Assembly: GCA_032622095.1 (NCBI GenBank)
Contig: CP136064.1
Location: 141,255,954-141,319,953 of the forward strand
Length of the DNA stretch: 64,000 bases
Origin: Siphonodentalium dalli
Taxonomy: Eukaryota; Mollusca; Scaphopoda; Gadilida; Siphonodentaliidae
Direction of reading: 5' to 3'
The position numbers and the translations under genes are program-made. The notes under the pieces were generated by a model that was not told the origin of the DNA, did no database searches, and saw only the letters and a list, made by a program, of their open reading frames with translations. The number at the start of each line of letters is the position of its first letter. Within the stretch, counting starts at the first letter, position 1. Shown here piece by piece: positions 22,829-34,479 of this stretch.

Positions 22829-23456
22829 CTCATTCAGTGCCGGCGACGAGATATCTCGTCGCCCAAAAAACGCCATCTGTGTCCCGGCGACGAGATATCT
22901 CGTTGCCTAAAACACCATGTTTATAACATGCTGCCTATTGAGCGAAACTCACAATTTCAATGTGGGTGCACATGATTTGACAACGTGCACATTTATATCA
23001 TCAAACTCTGTACCTTAAGGGGTTCGCCAAATTACAATGAGAATTTACTACAGAAAAAAAATTGTCGATAGACTGCTCTAATGGTGTTAACGATATCGAA
23101 CTGACCTTGCCATAACAAAATGATATATTGTTCCAAAAGCAAAATTAATGTCCAAAACAATACTGAACAAATGATTTAGTTGGCCACATAATACAACAAA
23201 TTTGTAATTTAACACAATCGGTGTCAATTTGAAGTTATCGTTGCAATGGCAACATGAATTATATTTACCTATGATGGCCCTCTACAGTACCGGACAGTTC
23301 ATGTGTAGGGCCTATACTAGCAATCCCTGCTGTCATTCGATTCTTTCTAATTTGAATAATCAATCTAAATATATAGTTAGTGAAAATAGCATTTTTTCCC
23401 CAGGAGAGCTGGTTCACAGGTATCCGTACCCGCCAGGAGACATGGTACTGAATGAG
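22829..23456. mobile_element. TTAA-flanked element with GACGAGATATCTCGTC
   Basis: The ends CTCATTCAGTGCC (22829) and GGTACTGAATGAG (to 23456) form a short inverted repeat. The flanks are ATAA (22825-22828) and TTAA (23457-23460), which suggests a TTAA duplication with one change. Inside the left end, GGCGACGAGATATCTCGTCGCC at 22841-22862 is a perfect palindrome and a near copy lies at 22883-22906. The 628-bp interior has no transposase. It is best read as a piggyBac-like non-autonomous element. Confidence 0.6.
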
Positions 23457-23460
23457 TTAA

Positions 23461-24540
23461 AGTGAATATTCTGAGTGATATGAGGTAGGTTAATTTATGA
23501 AATAAAATCATGTGCAGTGGAAATCCGAGAATCGCTTTCAAAATCAAACAGAAATGTCTGACACCTCTGTCATTTGAATGAATGTCATCACAATATAGGG
23601 TCCAGTTTGTGGCCCTGGAAGGAAGCCCGAATCCTTCAATGGAGTAAAAGATCAGGAGTCCATTGGGGGGGGGGGCACCAGCTTCAAGTTTAAGTCACCT
23701 ATTTTCGATTGATACTTAGGTCTGACTGATGAGGTGGGATTGAGAATACCTGCACCATTGCAATAGGGAAAAGATCCTCACAGAGTTCAAGTAATACACA
23801 GAATGTTCCGATAGAAAACATATTTTGGTTACTTAAAATTTTAACGTGAGCAATGACTGCTAATGACATATAAAAAATATATATTTTGATAGAAGCCATG
23901 TCTTACTTTCATTTCAATATATTCATCTGTGCAAATGTAACAATGGACAATCTCTATATACATATACATGTGTGTTTAACTTACCACAGGTATTTGGCTC
24001 TTATGCCATTTTGGACATGTGTACACTCCAGTCTGACTGTCAACAAACTTTGTGTTTGGATCACTGTATGAAGTGTCTGTAAAATAAAGATAGATGATTT
24101 GAACAGGAACTACTATTAAACTTAAAAGAAAATTGTTATCACCTATACTTACATTGTACTCTTTACAATTTCATAGTAGTAGTTCCATGGAATATTTCTG
24201 CTACTTGACTATATTACATTTTGACTACAAAAATGTAATATTTCTAAATCCGAAACTGTTATTATCTTAAAAATTTATATAATATCAGATTGAAAAACTT
24301 TGGTACACAAACTCTAAACAACCCCTGACCTGACCACACCTTATTCAATCACTTAATTATCCTACAAAAATCAACAGCCCTGTGAAACATAAAGGATTCC
24401 ATTCGGTATCGACATCAGTGATCTGATTTGCGACTGATGTCGAATCGGCTCTCCGATTAGTATATTTTGGAATCAGTTTACTCTTGTTCATTTACCAGGA
24501 CAGGGACAACTAATGTTTAATTTATTGGCGAGTGGAGCTT
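23461..24540. other. Intergenic sequence, no gene seen
   Basis: AT-rich DNA with a G tract near 23667-23676. Short frames at 23699-23899 and 23886-24071 carry no recognisable motif. Confidence 0.45.
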
Positions 24541-24542
24541 AA

Positions 24543-24800
24543 AGGTACTCAATCCGATCAGACGCTCCTAAATTACTATTTCTTCGACTTCGGGGGTAAA
24601 AAATATTTTATTAGAGTCCAGGAACCCACCCATCAAAGCTCAGAGTGATTAGATATCAATGTTTGAACAAATTTGCTATTTCTATTGTTTGTGGACCAGA
24701 AGCACGTGGTCAAACGGACGAAGGTGCGGATGAAGATGGATAACTCTAAAATCAAGTGGTTATTATTACCACTTGATTTTAGAGTTATCCCTCTTTCATA
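24543..24800 (+). mobile_element. Partial copy of the AGGTACTCA TTAA element
   Basis: Preceded by TTAA (24539-24542), it begins AGGTACTCAATCCGATCAGA and matches the left half of the complete copy at 25192-25660. It ends with a perfect hairpin, GGATAACTCTAAAATCAAGT... at 24738-24760 mirrored by 24768-24790. The right terminus is missing. Confidence 0.65.
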
Positions 24801-25191
24801 TTGTTATGCGTAATTGACACAAGGAGGTCGATAATATATGCCCAAAGCCATATATACATAGATAAGATGACAAACAGCATATGGCAGTGACAAATTGGTT
24901 AGTTATCCAATGTGGATGTCAGTTTGTTTTGATAGTAACGGAATTCCCATATCGCTACGCCATTGTAACATGTTAAATCATGTGATCGCAATGACCGCTG
25001 ATCATGTGACTTCAATCACGTGACGTCGTCTACAACATAAGATCTTCGGCATCCTTCAGATTTTGTTTTCCTTATAAAACATAATTAGCGATCAAACACA
25101 AGATTATTTGGGCAAATTGGACATTGTAATTATATAATATTGTTATATTGAAAGAAAGTACTAAATATTTTTCAGAATAATATTCCTTTAA

Positions 25192-25660
25192 AGGTACTCA
25201 ACCCGTAAAGAGGGTCCCCATCTCAACAGATTCCAACAACAACAATCCGATCAGAGGGTCCTATATTACTATTTCTTTGGCTTTGGGGGTAAAAAATATT
25301 TGATTCGAGTCGAGGAACCCATCAAACAAAGCTCAGAGTTATTAGATATTGATTTTTCAAATTTGTTATGTTCTCGAGATCAGTACTAATAACTGCCGTA
25401 ATCTGCTCTGGATGTGTACTCCAAATCTATTCAAACAGACAAGGATGAATAACTCTAAAATCAAGTGGTAATTTTAACGCAATTTTGATTGAGTTCTGGG
25501 CCAGATAGTATTCCCGATAATGAAAAATAATAGATTTCTAAAATCGATATCTAACAAATCTGAGCTTTGATGGGTGACTTCCTCGACTCGAATCAAATAT
25601 TTTTGACCCCCGAAGCCATTGAAATAGTAATTGAGAGGAGTTTTATCGGGTTGAGTACCT
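25192..25660. mobile_element. Inverted-repeat element with TTAA duplication
   Basis: The left end AGGTACTCAACCCG and right end CGGGTTGAGTACCT are inverted repeats flanked by TTAA at 25188-25191 and 25661-25664. The two halves (25192-25470 and 25475-25660) are themselves imperfect inverted copies, meeting near TCTAAAATCAAGTGG. TTAA duplication fits piggyBac or Kolobok; the AGG terminus does not decide. It is non-coding and 469 bp long. Confidence 0.72.
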
Positions 25661-25664
25661 TTAA

Positions 25665-26640
25665 TGTACAGAAAAATGTCCACATTGTACTGTACTTGTC
25701 TAGTGATGTCGGCATGTATGTTTATAGAAGTCATATATATATGGATATACATCTGTACGATGGGAGCTAACTCCATATAATGGACGTTTTATGCACTGAC
25801 TTTTCAAATCTACATATTTTGATTGGTAGCTGGTACTTTTAATAGCACATGGCCCACAATCAAAATGGAAGATTAGTGGTCCCATAATACAAAATTACTG
25901 ATTACTAAATGCAATTCCGATTGATCTATCTAATTAAAAAAAAATTTAAAATGGCATGCCACATTGTGTGCATTTTCACCACTCCACGCACTGACACAAG
26001 CATTTCAAATAAAACCTAAACCAAGTTTTACATAGTCTTTTCTGTGATTTTTCACATGTAATTTGGCGAATTAACCAGTATATATTCCTAGGTTTACGCG
26101 TAGTGAAAATTAACTTTAGTAATAACACAAGAACAATAAATTCAGCGCTGAAAACAACTCCTTCTGTGTACCCCACAAACGTAATGTGTACTTTGAACTG
26201 ACCCAGTTAAATACGATATATCTTGGCACATTTACATGCATATTAGATCATGTCCATCACATATTGTCATTTGAAAAAGATTGAAAGGCTATTAAGATCG
26301 ATAATAGTACTTTATCTTCGTGAATATATGAGATGCCAAACTAAATAATAGTTAGCAAGACATCTTGTTGACTAAGAATGATAAAATATACTAAAAATAA
26401 ATCACATCGAGACACAGCCGTTTATACCTTGACCTTGATGTATAAATGATGATGCAATCTCGAACAGAGTTTAATAGTGACATAACACAATGTGTGTACA
26501 CAGTAAAACAACTGGTGATCCAAACATTGTTTGGAATATGTTCAACTTGTAACAAAGAACAAACTGATAGCGCAATTTTGTCAATTAAAATGCACTGTTT
26601 CCTCAGAAGTTCTAATAAGTTGCTCGCATTGCTATTTAAT
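25665..26640. other. Intergenic sequence, no gene seen
   Basis: No motif-bearing frame, RNA gene or clear repeat was seen. Overlapping short frames on both strands near 25474-25776 belong to the preceding inverted-repeat element. Confidence 0.45.
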
Positions 26641-26647
26641 AAATATA

Positions 26648-26830
26648 TAATCCACCCAAGGCCAATTAGGTTTGGGGTGATTTATATGAGATCCAATCTA
26701 TTATATGTGCTCCGTATATCAGACATGCTTCATTCCATACACCAGGTGATTCCTCATTTTGTAACAACGCGGACCTGCTATTCAGTCTTCCGCTAATCAT
26801 TCCTAAATAGTATCTTGCGTCGACCAGACT
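26648..26830 (-). repeat. Dispersed repeat family R1, copy 1
   Basis: TCCACCCAAGGCCAATTAGG...GATTTATATGAGATCCAATC...CGGACCTGCTATTC recurs at 35033-35210 with about 85-90% agreement by eye. On the minus strand this copy is open for 60 codons, whereas the other copy is interrupted. The repeat may be a fragment of a decayed retroelement, but I cannot name it. Confidence 0.7.
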
Positions 26831-26849
26831 TTTCTCATCACCTCGCATC

Positions 26850-28320
26850 CTGCTCCGGCTTCATCCGTGGTCAAAGGTTTGTTTTTTCCACTCAGTTGTG
26901 TTGGTCCATGGTCTAGTCGCTAAAAACAAATTAACTGTACTTGCACATTGTCGTTTGTCGTCACGCATTCCTCATTGAATCATCTGCACCCCTACCAGGC
27001 CGCTCGTCTGCACAATTTGCTAGCATCCGGGCCGATACAATACCGATCCACTAGAGTATTTGTCCATCATGACACCCTCTCGGGCAAAACATTTAGTTCC
27101 GTGGTCATTATATATGCAACAAACTGTTGGCACTAGGTATGACTTTGAGCAAATCGTTGACAATCCGCTGCTATACCCCCCTGCTCCATGAATGTTGTTT
27201 GTTTGGGTCCCATACACCGTGTTTGATGTGGTATTTTGTGGCTTTCATGCATCTTTCTGGGACCTAGCTATCATGGCTGGGGGTGGTCCAGGTTTTACCG
27301 ACCTATTTCGCTACCAGGTACTAATTCAACACGCATATTATTGGTGGTTGCTTGGAGTGTTTACAGCAATGTTGCATTCTGACATCATACTGTTCTTTCA
27401 TGCTATCTACAATTGTCCGTTTCGTGGAATTTGGCTAATCTGAGTGAATTGAGGATAACTCTATTAGGTGTGTCAACCATGCTTGATGGAACAATTGTGC
27501 TGTTAACCAGAGCTCACTCGCGCTTCCAACTGTTGGTTTCGTCATTTGGTAGGAGGTATAAGATGGGTCTCCATATGCCCAGAATATTGATTTATGGGGT
27601 TTGCATGCTCTGCGAACACTCTTGCCATAGCCAGTCACTTTACAGCTGCTTTTAATTTCTTGCACCGTAGATACCGGCTTCATATGCTCTGATATATTCA
27701 TGGCCTTGTCCCCACTGTAATACGCACTTCCTTCACTCGATTTTGGTTGTGCTACTTCGAAAATCTCCATAGACTTTGCACACATAAAAACACACTAGTC
27801 CAAACCACATCTCAATTCAACTAGCGATTATGATTTTGTCACTGAGCATCACACTATCCAATTCATCCAGATCTCCCACTCATTTCGAGCTTCCAACTTA
27901 TGTCTGGCCGAGTCATTCATTTTGGCCGCACCGTTTGCCGGGCTCCACTGGTTGTTCTCAACCAGCTTCATGTCAGATCTGCATTTATAGATGATCTATG
28001 CTTATTCTGTTCGTCTGGGGATTACTTCTCATGAACTTCCCACGTCTGATAAACAGGTCGCTCATTGTTTCCTGTCAGTCTCGCGATCGCTACGGCTCTG
28101 CTTATTTCTTGCTTAGTCAGTCCCACTTTGAGTCATGTTGACAACTATTGGTTCCCTGGGTTGCCCAATTTTCTGCTACTCATATTCGTGGATACCTGTA
28201 TAGTAGTTTAATATACAGTTTGCGTATCTCTTGATGTTCGGGGGGTTTTGTTGAAGTTGTTGCAAAGGTCGGGGTGTGTGTGATTTCATCTAATGGCCTT
28301 GCTGTCTGCGCCACACCATA
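26850..28320. other. Mixed-composition region, possible TE remains
   Basis: This stretch is less AT-rich than its neighbours and has unusually long open segments on both strands without a recognised domain. The plus-strand frame at 26948-27136 and minus-strand frames at 27020-27217 and 27435-27785 overlap, so at most one can be coding. It lies between an R1 repeat and a copia relic, which makes TE debris the simplest reading. Confidence 0.4.
27435..27785 (-). CDS. Unrecognised 116-codon frame
   Basis: The predicted protein is hydrophilic with Ser/Lys-rich stretches, has no signal peptide or membrane segment, and contains no motif I recognise. It runs in the same orientation as the copia relic at 28876-30075 but is separated from it by the LTR-like region, so it is not part of that element's polyprotein. 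I see no promoter or splice sites. It may be a chance frame in relatively GC-rich DNA. Confidence 0.2.
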   Translation of the reverse strand: MCAKSMEIFEVAQPKSSEGSAYYSGDKAMNISEHMKPVSTVQEIKSSCKVTGYGKSVRRACKPHKSIFWAYGDPSYTSYQMTKPTVGSASELWLTAQLFHQAWLTHLIELSSIHSD

Positions 28321-28499
28321 CTCACACTATATAATCAAGTATTACGTCGGCGCAGATCGATGTCCAACGGCGGTGATCGAGTTACAATGGCGTTTGGTTG
28401 CAATTGATTGATTGTATGTCAGTACAACTGAATACCATGGCGAACAAGAGGTAAAGTAATGAAATTGTACTTGACATTGCCAATTAGTAAAATTATTAA

Positions 28500-28802
28500 G
28501 CTGTCTATAGCGATCGAGACATGACATTTATTTACTTTTTCATTCACAAATAGTCACAGAACATTGATCAATGTCGAAATTTTGCCATGGTGTGATGATG
28601 TTTATAAATATAACATGTATTTTTAATAATTGAGTGTCGCAGATATTTAATATATGGTGATAAATTCACACTTACACCTTTTTACTGATTGACTATCCAC
28701 CATTCCATTGCACATGTCCTCCCACTTCCTGTGTCCCCGCTAGAGTTATCTTTCTTGCAGACAGAGTTATTCTTCCTGAACTGATTAACTAAACAATAAC
28801 AA
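28500..28802 (-). mobile_element. Probable 3' LTR region of the copia relic
   Basis: On the minus strand a polypurine tract, AAGAGAGGGGAG (complement of about 28804-28815), lies just downstream of the copia stop and is followed by TTGTTATTGTTTAG. Copia elements have a polypurine tract immediately before a 3' LTR beginning TG, so the LTR should start at about 28801 and run leftwards. I could not find its far end or a second LTR, so the left boundary is a guess. Confidence 0.45.
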
Positions 28803-28875
28803 CTCCCCTCTCTTTGTAAAAGTTTTATGTATAGTCATTATGTACATCCTTATTTAGATGTCGAATAGTTTCTTC

Positions 28876-30075
28876 TTACACCAGCGATCCCTTCTCTAGC
28901 ACTTTGAGTAGTGACAGGGGCGATGCGCCTCTCTTTGTCAAACAGTCCGCTAACTGAGAATCTGACTTGCTCTGTTTTACTTCAACTATTTGCTTATTCC
29001 GAATCAGTTCCCTTTAATTCCATTAATGTCCATATGCAGTATTTTTTCACAAACATAACTCGTAGATTTGAGTGCGTCATGCAAGGAATGATTGTCACAA
29101 AATCAGTCATTATTTTAGAATATAGCTGTGCAGTATGGATAGCAACATCAATTCCATCAGCTAGCGCAAGAGTTTCAGCTGCTAACGTAGTTCGAACTAC
29201 ACGTCTAATTCGCTTAGACTGCCAAGCAGTTGGAATCACAGTTTTATAGTCTGTCATCATAATCAGATGCCCACCCTGACTTCCACCATCATAGAGATTT
29301 CCCAATGATGCATCACTGTATACAAGAAGTCTTATTATTTCTGGATGTGCAAACCTTTTGAACAACAACTGTGGACTCTCTGACTTCACCCTTTTTATAA
29401 TTTTATTGATAGCTAAAATATGTTTGACATAAGAATTCTGCAGTTCTGAGGTTATCACAGCTGTGTCAAACATTATATCTGGTCGAGTCTGAACTGCAAT
29501 CCATAAACGTTGTCCAAGTTTAGATCGGAGCACAGTTTTTTCTTCAGACGTGAGTGATGCTTCTTTGTCCTTTACTCTATCCTTTGAAATTTACATAGCT
29601 TGCATAACTTTTCAGATAGTCATTCTGGTCCAATGACACACCATTATCACAGACTTTCAAATTGAGTCCTATATACTTAAATGATTCTGATTCCTCTCTT
29701 CCAATATTTAACTGCGTCCGAATAAAATTAACAAATGTAGGAGATCCTCCCCAAATGAAGTCATCAACTCCTGAGAGTTTGTTGTCCTTGTCAAACCAGT
29801 AGAACACAGCTGGATCCAATGCAGTTATCTTTCCCCCACAGTTTACCATAATAGATTTAACACGCTCATACTAGCACAGTGATGCGTCAGTCAAGCCATT
29901 AACACATTTCTTTAAATGCCAAATTCCAGTTGATAAGGATTCCTTTGGTGGTTTTAGAATGTACAATATTCGTTCCAATTTGTTTTTCAGCGACCAAACT
30001 CCAAAATGGAGCATAGTGTAGAAGTCAACACCATATTGCATCCGGTGCAGGGTTAAATATCCCGACGAGAACCCA
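28876..30075 (-). pseudogene. Ty1/copia reverse transcriptase-RNase H relic
   Basis: Read on the minus strand, the segment near 29990-29870 contains YILKPPKES and WHLKKCVNGLTDAS, matching the copia RT core, with an in-frame TAG where a conserved Trp is expected. Next comes VDDFIWGG (the YVDD catalytic box region). The RNase H part shows YSDASLGN and LAAETLALADGID, and the C-terminus QLADCLTKRGAS is read before a TAA at 28876-28878. The frame shifts near 29580-29590 and again near 29005-29012, and part of the RT N-terminal region seems deleted. Gag, protease and integrase are absent. The relic is not functional. A hAT derivative begins 37 bp upstream. Confidence 0.88.
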
Positions 30076-30111
30076 AATTATCCTCAAACAAGAAAAGGCA
30101 TTGTTTGTGAT

Positions 30112-31440
30112 CAGTGTTCACGCTGGACCGAAAAAAACTAGCCAAAAGTTTAGCCAAATGAAAATTTTATTAGCCAAATGAAAAAAACTTTAGCCAAATT
30201 AAAAAAAACTTTGGCCAAATTAAATCATCGTTTTCTGGTCGGTTCACAATTGATGACTAAAACGTAAAATCTAACAGACACAGGTAAAATACACAATAAT
30301 TTAAATAATTTTTATGAACTAGAAGTATTTTTATATATATCATTTATTAAAAAATTATTAATCTTTATGTGAAAGAGTGATTTTGGGGGGGGGGGGGGGG
30401 TGGGGGGTAACCCGGGATTGTCCTTCTTAATTTTGTTTTTGTTTGTTTTATATCAATATTTTGTTTTAAATATTTATCCTTGCGAAAATATCTAAGTGAC
30501 ATCTGGAAACTAATAACTTAATATTGTTACGCCATTATCAAATTACAATCTGTCATAAAAGCATGCATATTATTTTGACTGTATCGGTATTGACGACAAA
30601 TAGCCACAAAGTATCTGTCGTGATTCACATTTGGCTGATTAAGCTATTGTCTTACACTTGGTGCTCATAAACCTCGACCGTCATAAATACAATGTCATCA
30701 TAAACATGCATTGTGCGGGAGTCCCGTGAGTGACCAGACAGACAATGGGGGATTAGGGGATTAAATGTAAAATAATAACCTTTTGCTGTTTCGTGCAGAG
30801 TGACGTAATCTTTCTCCAGATTAAAACAGCCTGTTACGAACAAATTGCTTATATACCAGCGTCAATGCACACTTTACAAAATATTGCTTTCTTCACATTG
30901 TCATGATTCAACCACGGTCGGTTTAATGTCCATGCGTCTTTGAATGTCCGTCTTGTGAAAACTAAAGATGATTGCATATCACTGTGTGGTCGCTTGGTTG
31001 ATAGAGTTGTCGATCGGGTTTCCCTTTGTACTGTCCGCGATCGGGTTTCCCTTTGTACAGTCGGCAATATATTCCCAGTTTCGATATTTTTGGACTAGAT
31101 CGTTCATATCACAGAATTGAAAACCAACTTGCCAAAATTTATGTTAGATTTGGAAATAAAAATATGTTTACTGTTCACTAATTGTTAGAGCTTACCTTTT
31201 GCTGTTACGGAACGATATTTCATAAGTACGAAAATAATGAAATACTTTCGTCACCTAACTTCGTCTTGAATGTCGATCTATTGAGCGCTTTTATTAATTA
31301 GCTTTCTGACTCCATGCTTTCAGTCTACATTTGGGGTAAAAAAAAGTTTAGCCAAAATTTTAGCCAAATGAAATTTTTATTAGCCAAATTCGAAAAAGAT
31401 TAGCCATTGGCTAATTTGGCTACCGACAGCGTGAACACTG
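30112..31440. mobile_element. Non-autonomous hAT element with perfect duplication
   Basis: The ends CAGTGTTCACGCTG and CAGCGTGAACACTG are a perfect 14-bp inverted repeat, flanked by identical 8-bp copies TTTGTGAT (30104-30111 and 31441-31448). CAG-type ends with an 8-bp duplication define hAT elements. Subterminal blocks at 30137-30225 and 31345-31425 carry repeated TTAGCCAAAT, likely transposase-binding sites. The interior keeps an N-terminal transposase-like fragment (30849-31067) but no catalytic region, so at 1,329 bp it is probably an internally deleted derivative. It landed close to the copia relic. Confidence 0.92.
30849..31067 (-). pseudogene. hAT transposase N-terminal fragment, zinc-finger type
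   Basis: The 72-codon frame contains RTFKDAWTLNRPWLNHD followed by IFCKVC. An aromatic/basic block, a PWL motif and a Cys-x2-Cys pair match the start of BED/TTF-type zinc fingers found at the N-terminus of hAT transposases and related ZMYM/zf-862-like proteins. The later His residues and all catalytic domains are absent, and the frame ends at a stop soon after the Cys pair. A threefold VQRETRS-type repeat lies upstream of the motif. It sits inside a TIR-bounded hAT element, which supports the assignment. Confidence 0.6.
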
Positions 31441-31448
31441 TTTGTGAT

Positions 31449-33420
31449 GCTAAAAACGACATTTTTTCTGAGTCATCCTCGTAAACAAAACAAAATTGGT
31501 TTATTTGTTATTGCAATTATCCATCCACGGAGCACTGTCATTGACGAGACAGTATTGTAGAATAAAAGATTATTGATCAATTGTTGTTGTTGGCTTCGTA
31601 ATCATCTGTGATTAATTGTGAAGATGTAATTCCGAAAAAGGAAACACGTTTCATTGCACAAAATTAGGAAACGCTGCGTTGTCATTCGCAATATCGTAAA
31701 GATAACATTCATTAAAGGTGAGCAGATGAAAACTGCGACTTATCTTGCGAAGGAGAAGAAATTAAAAGACCCAAGACTTACGTGACATTGCTTTTATAAC
31801 AAAGGACTGTCACATGGTCTGTCGGAAATTGAACCTACCCGTAATCGGGTTTGACCGTGCGCATACTGTAGGTACTTCATATAATATTTCAGATAACTTT
31901 TGATGTTTGATAACAATTTGAGAACCTGTTAATTTACCAAAATCTATGTACATATAGGTCTATGTTATTATTGTTGATTCTACATATACTTTGAATCATA
32001 ACTACATGTTCAGATGGTGTTTCATGTAGCATTGCACATTACTGTATCGATCAATATAGAGACTAATTTTTACTGTTATCTTTCAAACAATGAGCTTCAG
32101 ATGTAAACAGCCATATTTAATGTATTATGTTGCACCAACATCGGGACAATATTTAGGTATAAATGATATACATTATATGTAAACATCTATTTACACCGTT
32201 ACACCCAGAATAAATTGGTAAAGAAGCCGTTTTTGGTATCATATAATGACTTATTTCGAGAACTGAGACAACCATGTTGAATAACAAAGTTTCCCCCAAG
32301 AGGATTTTAGCAGATTTCATATATGTTATACTGAGGATTCTGCAGCGTCTTTTGACACAAAAATCTCTTCAATTTATTCCGGTTAACCCACTATTTCGTG
32401 AACCATTCCACATTATGTGTGTTTACAATTTTAAATTCTTCCATTAGTTGTTCCATCTGTGGGGAAATATGGGCATATGCCGCTTTAGAGTGGCGTTTTT
32501 ATTTTTTTAAGTCCTACAAGGACCAGAACTCTAGTATTAAAGTGTGGATAAAAGCCAGCGATATATTGATATCATACCCCCCATGCTGGTTTGTCACAAA
32601 TCAAAATGACATCAAACTTCGAAAACTGATGCACGAGTTATTATGCAAAATGTTCATTGTCCAACAAGGGCCATAACTATGGTAGGTATGCATGGATGAA
32701 ACCCACAATATGTGGATGTCTGTTCTCCCATGTTGGTCTATATCACCATACCAGAGGACATCAAAATCCAATAACTGATGCTTGAGTTATAATGCAAAAT
32801 GTTTCTATGGATGGAGACATCGACTATATACCTATAGAACTTCGTATGGGTGCATAATAATACCAAGTCTGTGTAAACATACACTCAGATTCATACCGAT
32901 ACTGTTTTTTTTATATGTGGGTATGTAGTTTACTCCAGACTGAATAATACCATATATTTGGCATAGACCTAATGTGATGCAGTATATCCCATTGTGAATG
33001 TATTTTGGGATCTTAAACTGGGAAGAATTATATAGTAAGTGATGGAATTAACCACTATAAAACGAAATAATTGACAGTTCTAAAATAAAATCTAAACATG
33101 CATTCAAACCTGGGGAGATCGTTCAATGCCGTTGTTCGCCCACGTCACCGCCGTTTCCTTCTGATTCGATGAAACATGGACATTTTAACTATGTTTTAAA
33201 AGTGAGGTAAGCATGTCCGAGACAGAATGAACACAAATATGGGTGATATGTGCTTCGCGTGACCCAGACACGTACAATAAATTAAACAATGTGGCTGTTA
33301 TACTGTCGTAAGTCGTAGAAACATTGACAATTTCAAGCTAGAAACTGACATTCGCATGGAGTAGGTATTTTCCACAAAATCATTTAGACTACTAGTTATG
33401 TGGTTTAAAGCTGCATATAT
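31449..33420. other. Intergenic sequence, no gene seen
   Basis: 31449-31480 is the right flank of the hAT insertion. Around 32480-32800 two diverged copies of a segment containing CATACCCCCCATG...GGTTTGTCACA / TCTCCCATGTTGG and CTGATGC-GAGTTATTATGCAAAATG suggest an old Helentron-like core. Nothing else is recognisable. Confidence 0.45.
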
Positions 33421-33423
33421 ATA

Positions 33424-34205
33424 ATGGATGTAATTGCTTCTCCGCCGTTACTTGATTACATAGTGGGATACTTTGGTAAATCTGGTAAATTATGCGTGAC
33501 CCATTCCAGGCAGTTATCCCTTTTCTCGCAGTTAATATTGATAGCTGACACCTTACAATGCAACCTGTACCGGTACATGTTTGATGTTCCCTCCTTACTT
33601 GTTGTTGGGTGTGGCTTCTACGGTCAGCAGTCCAATCAACATATTCAGGTCAATGTTATTCGGCTTTTATTACTTTACTCATACATGTTGATGGCGTTGT
33701 ATGGATACGTTACTACCAGAATTGCAAATCAGAGTTCATCTTGTGTTATCTATGTGCCGTCTCGGATGTTCCGTGTTCCTGCTGAACACTTTGTTTGACA
33801 ATCGTTTGGGTGCTGAGGTGTTTCTGCATTCCGCCGCTGTATCCTACATTGCGTTGGTCTGTCTACTGTGGCATACAGCTGTGTGTGTACCGCAATAACA
33901 TTGCGCCCTTCTGCTGTCACTTTCACCATCGCATGTTGGGGTTTGGTTATCACTGCTACAATTGGTTACATGGTGTCCATCTGTTCCCGGCTGGGCATGC
34001 TCTTTCACTTACTGGCCATCCGCGTGTCTGGGCCCCTTCTCTTTTTCTGCCCAGTTGGCATCCCTAATTTTCATTTTGCTTGCTTGTACCATCTCGATGG
34101 GCATGGGCTCCTGGGTTGGGGGAATGCATGCAATGCATTCTTTAGCAGTCCTGCAGATACTGGTATTGTGTGTGTATATGTACATGAATGGTTAGAGTAC
34201 AGTAT
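33424..34205 (+). other. GC-richer region with overlapping open frames
   Basis: Plus-strand frames at 33424-33798, 33868-34308 and 33962-34195 overlap one another and give hydrophobic products with no domain I know. The minus strand is also open in places (33750-33953). The composition and position just upstream of the R2 tandem repeats suggest body sequence of an unidentified retroelement rather than a host gene. Confidence 0.3.
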
Positions 34206-34475
34206 TTGCTTATTGGGTCTGTGTAGAGTCCTCTCCTGCCCTGCACAATTTGTGTCTCACCGGGCCCGTGCTTATTATGGTTTGGCTGTGCAGCCTGTAA
34301 TTTTGTAGTGGTATGTGCATACCTAGTTAGTGTAAACAGTAGTTGCTTAGTGGGTCTGTGTATATTCCTCACCTGCCCTGCCCAAGTTGTGTCTCACCGG
34401 GCCTGTACTTATTCAGTTTAGCTGTGCAGCCTGTAATTTAGTGGTATGCGCATACCTGGTTAGTGTAAACAATAG
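34206..34475 (+). repeat. Tandem repeat R2, about 125-bp unit
   Basis: Two clear copies of a unit containing GGGTCTGTGTA..CCTCTCCTGCCC, TGTGTCTCACCGGGCC, GCTGTGCAGCCTGTAATTT and TTAGTGTAAACA lie at about 34210-34335 and 34345-34470. A more diverged copy appears at 35400-35500. Confidence 0.75.
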
Positions 34476-34479
34476 TGGT

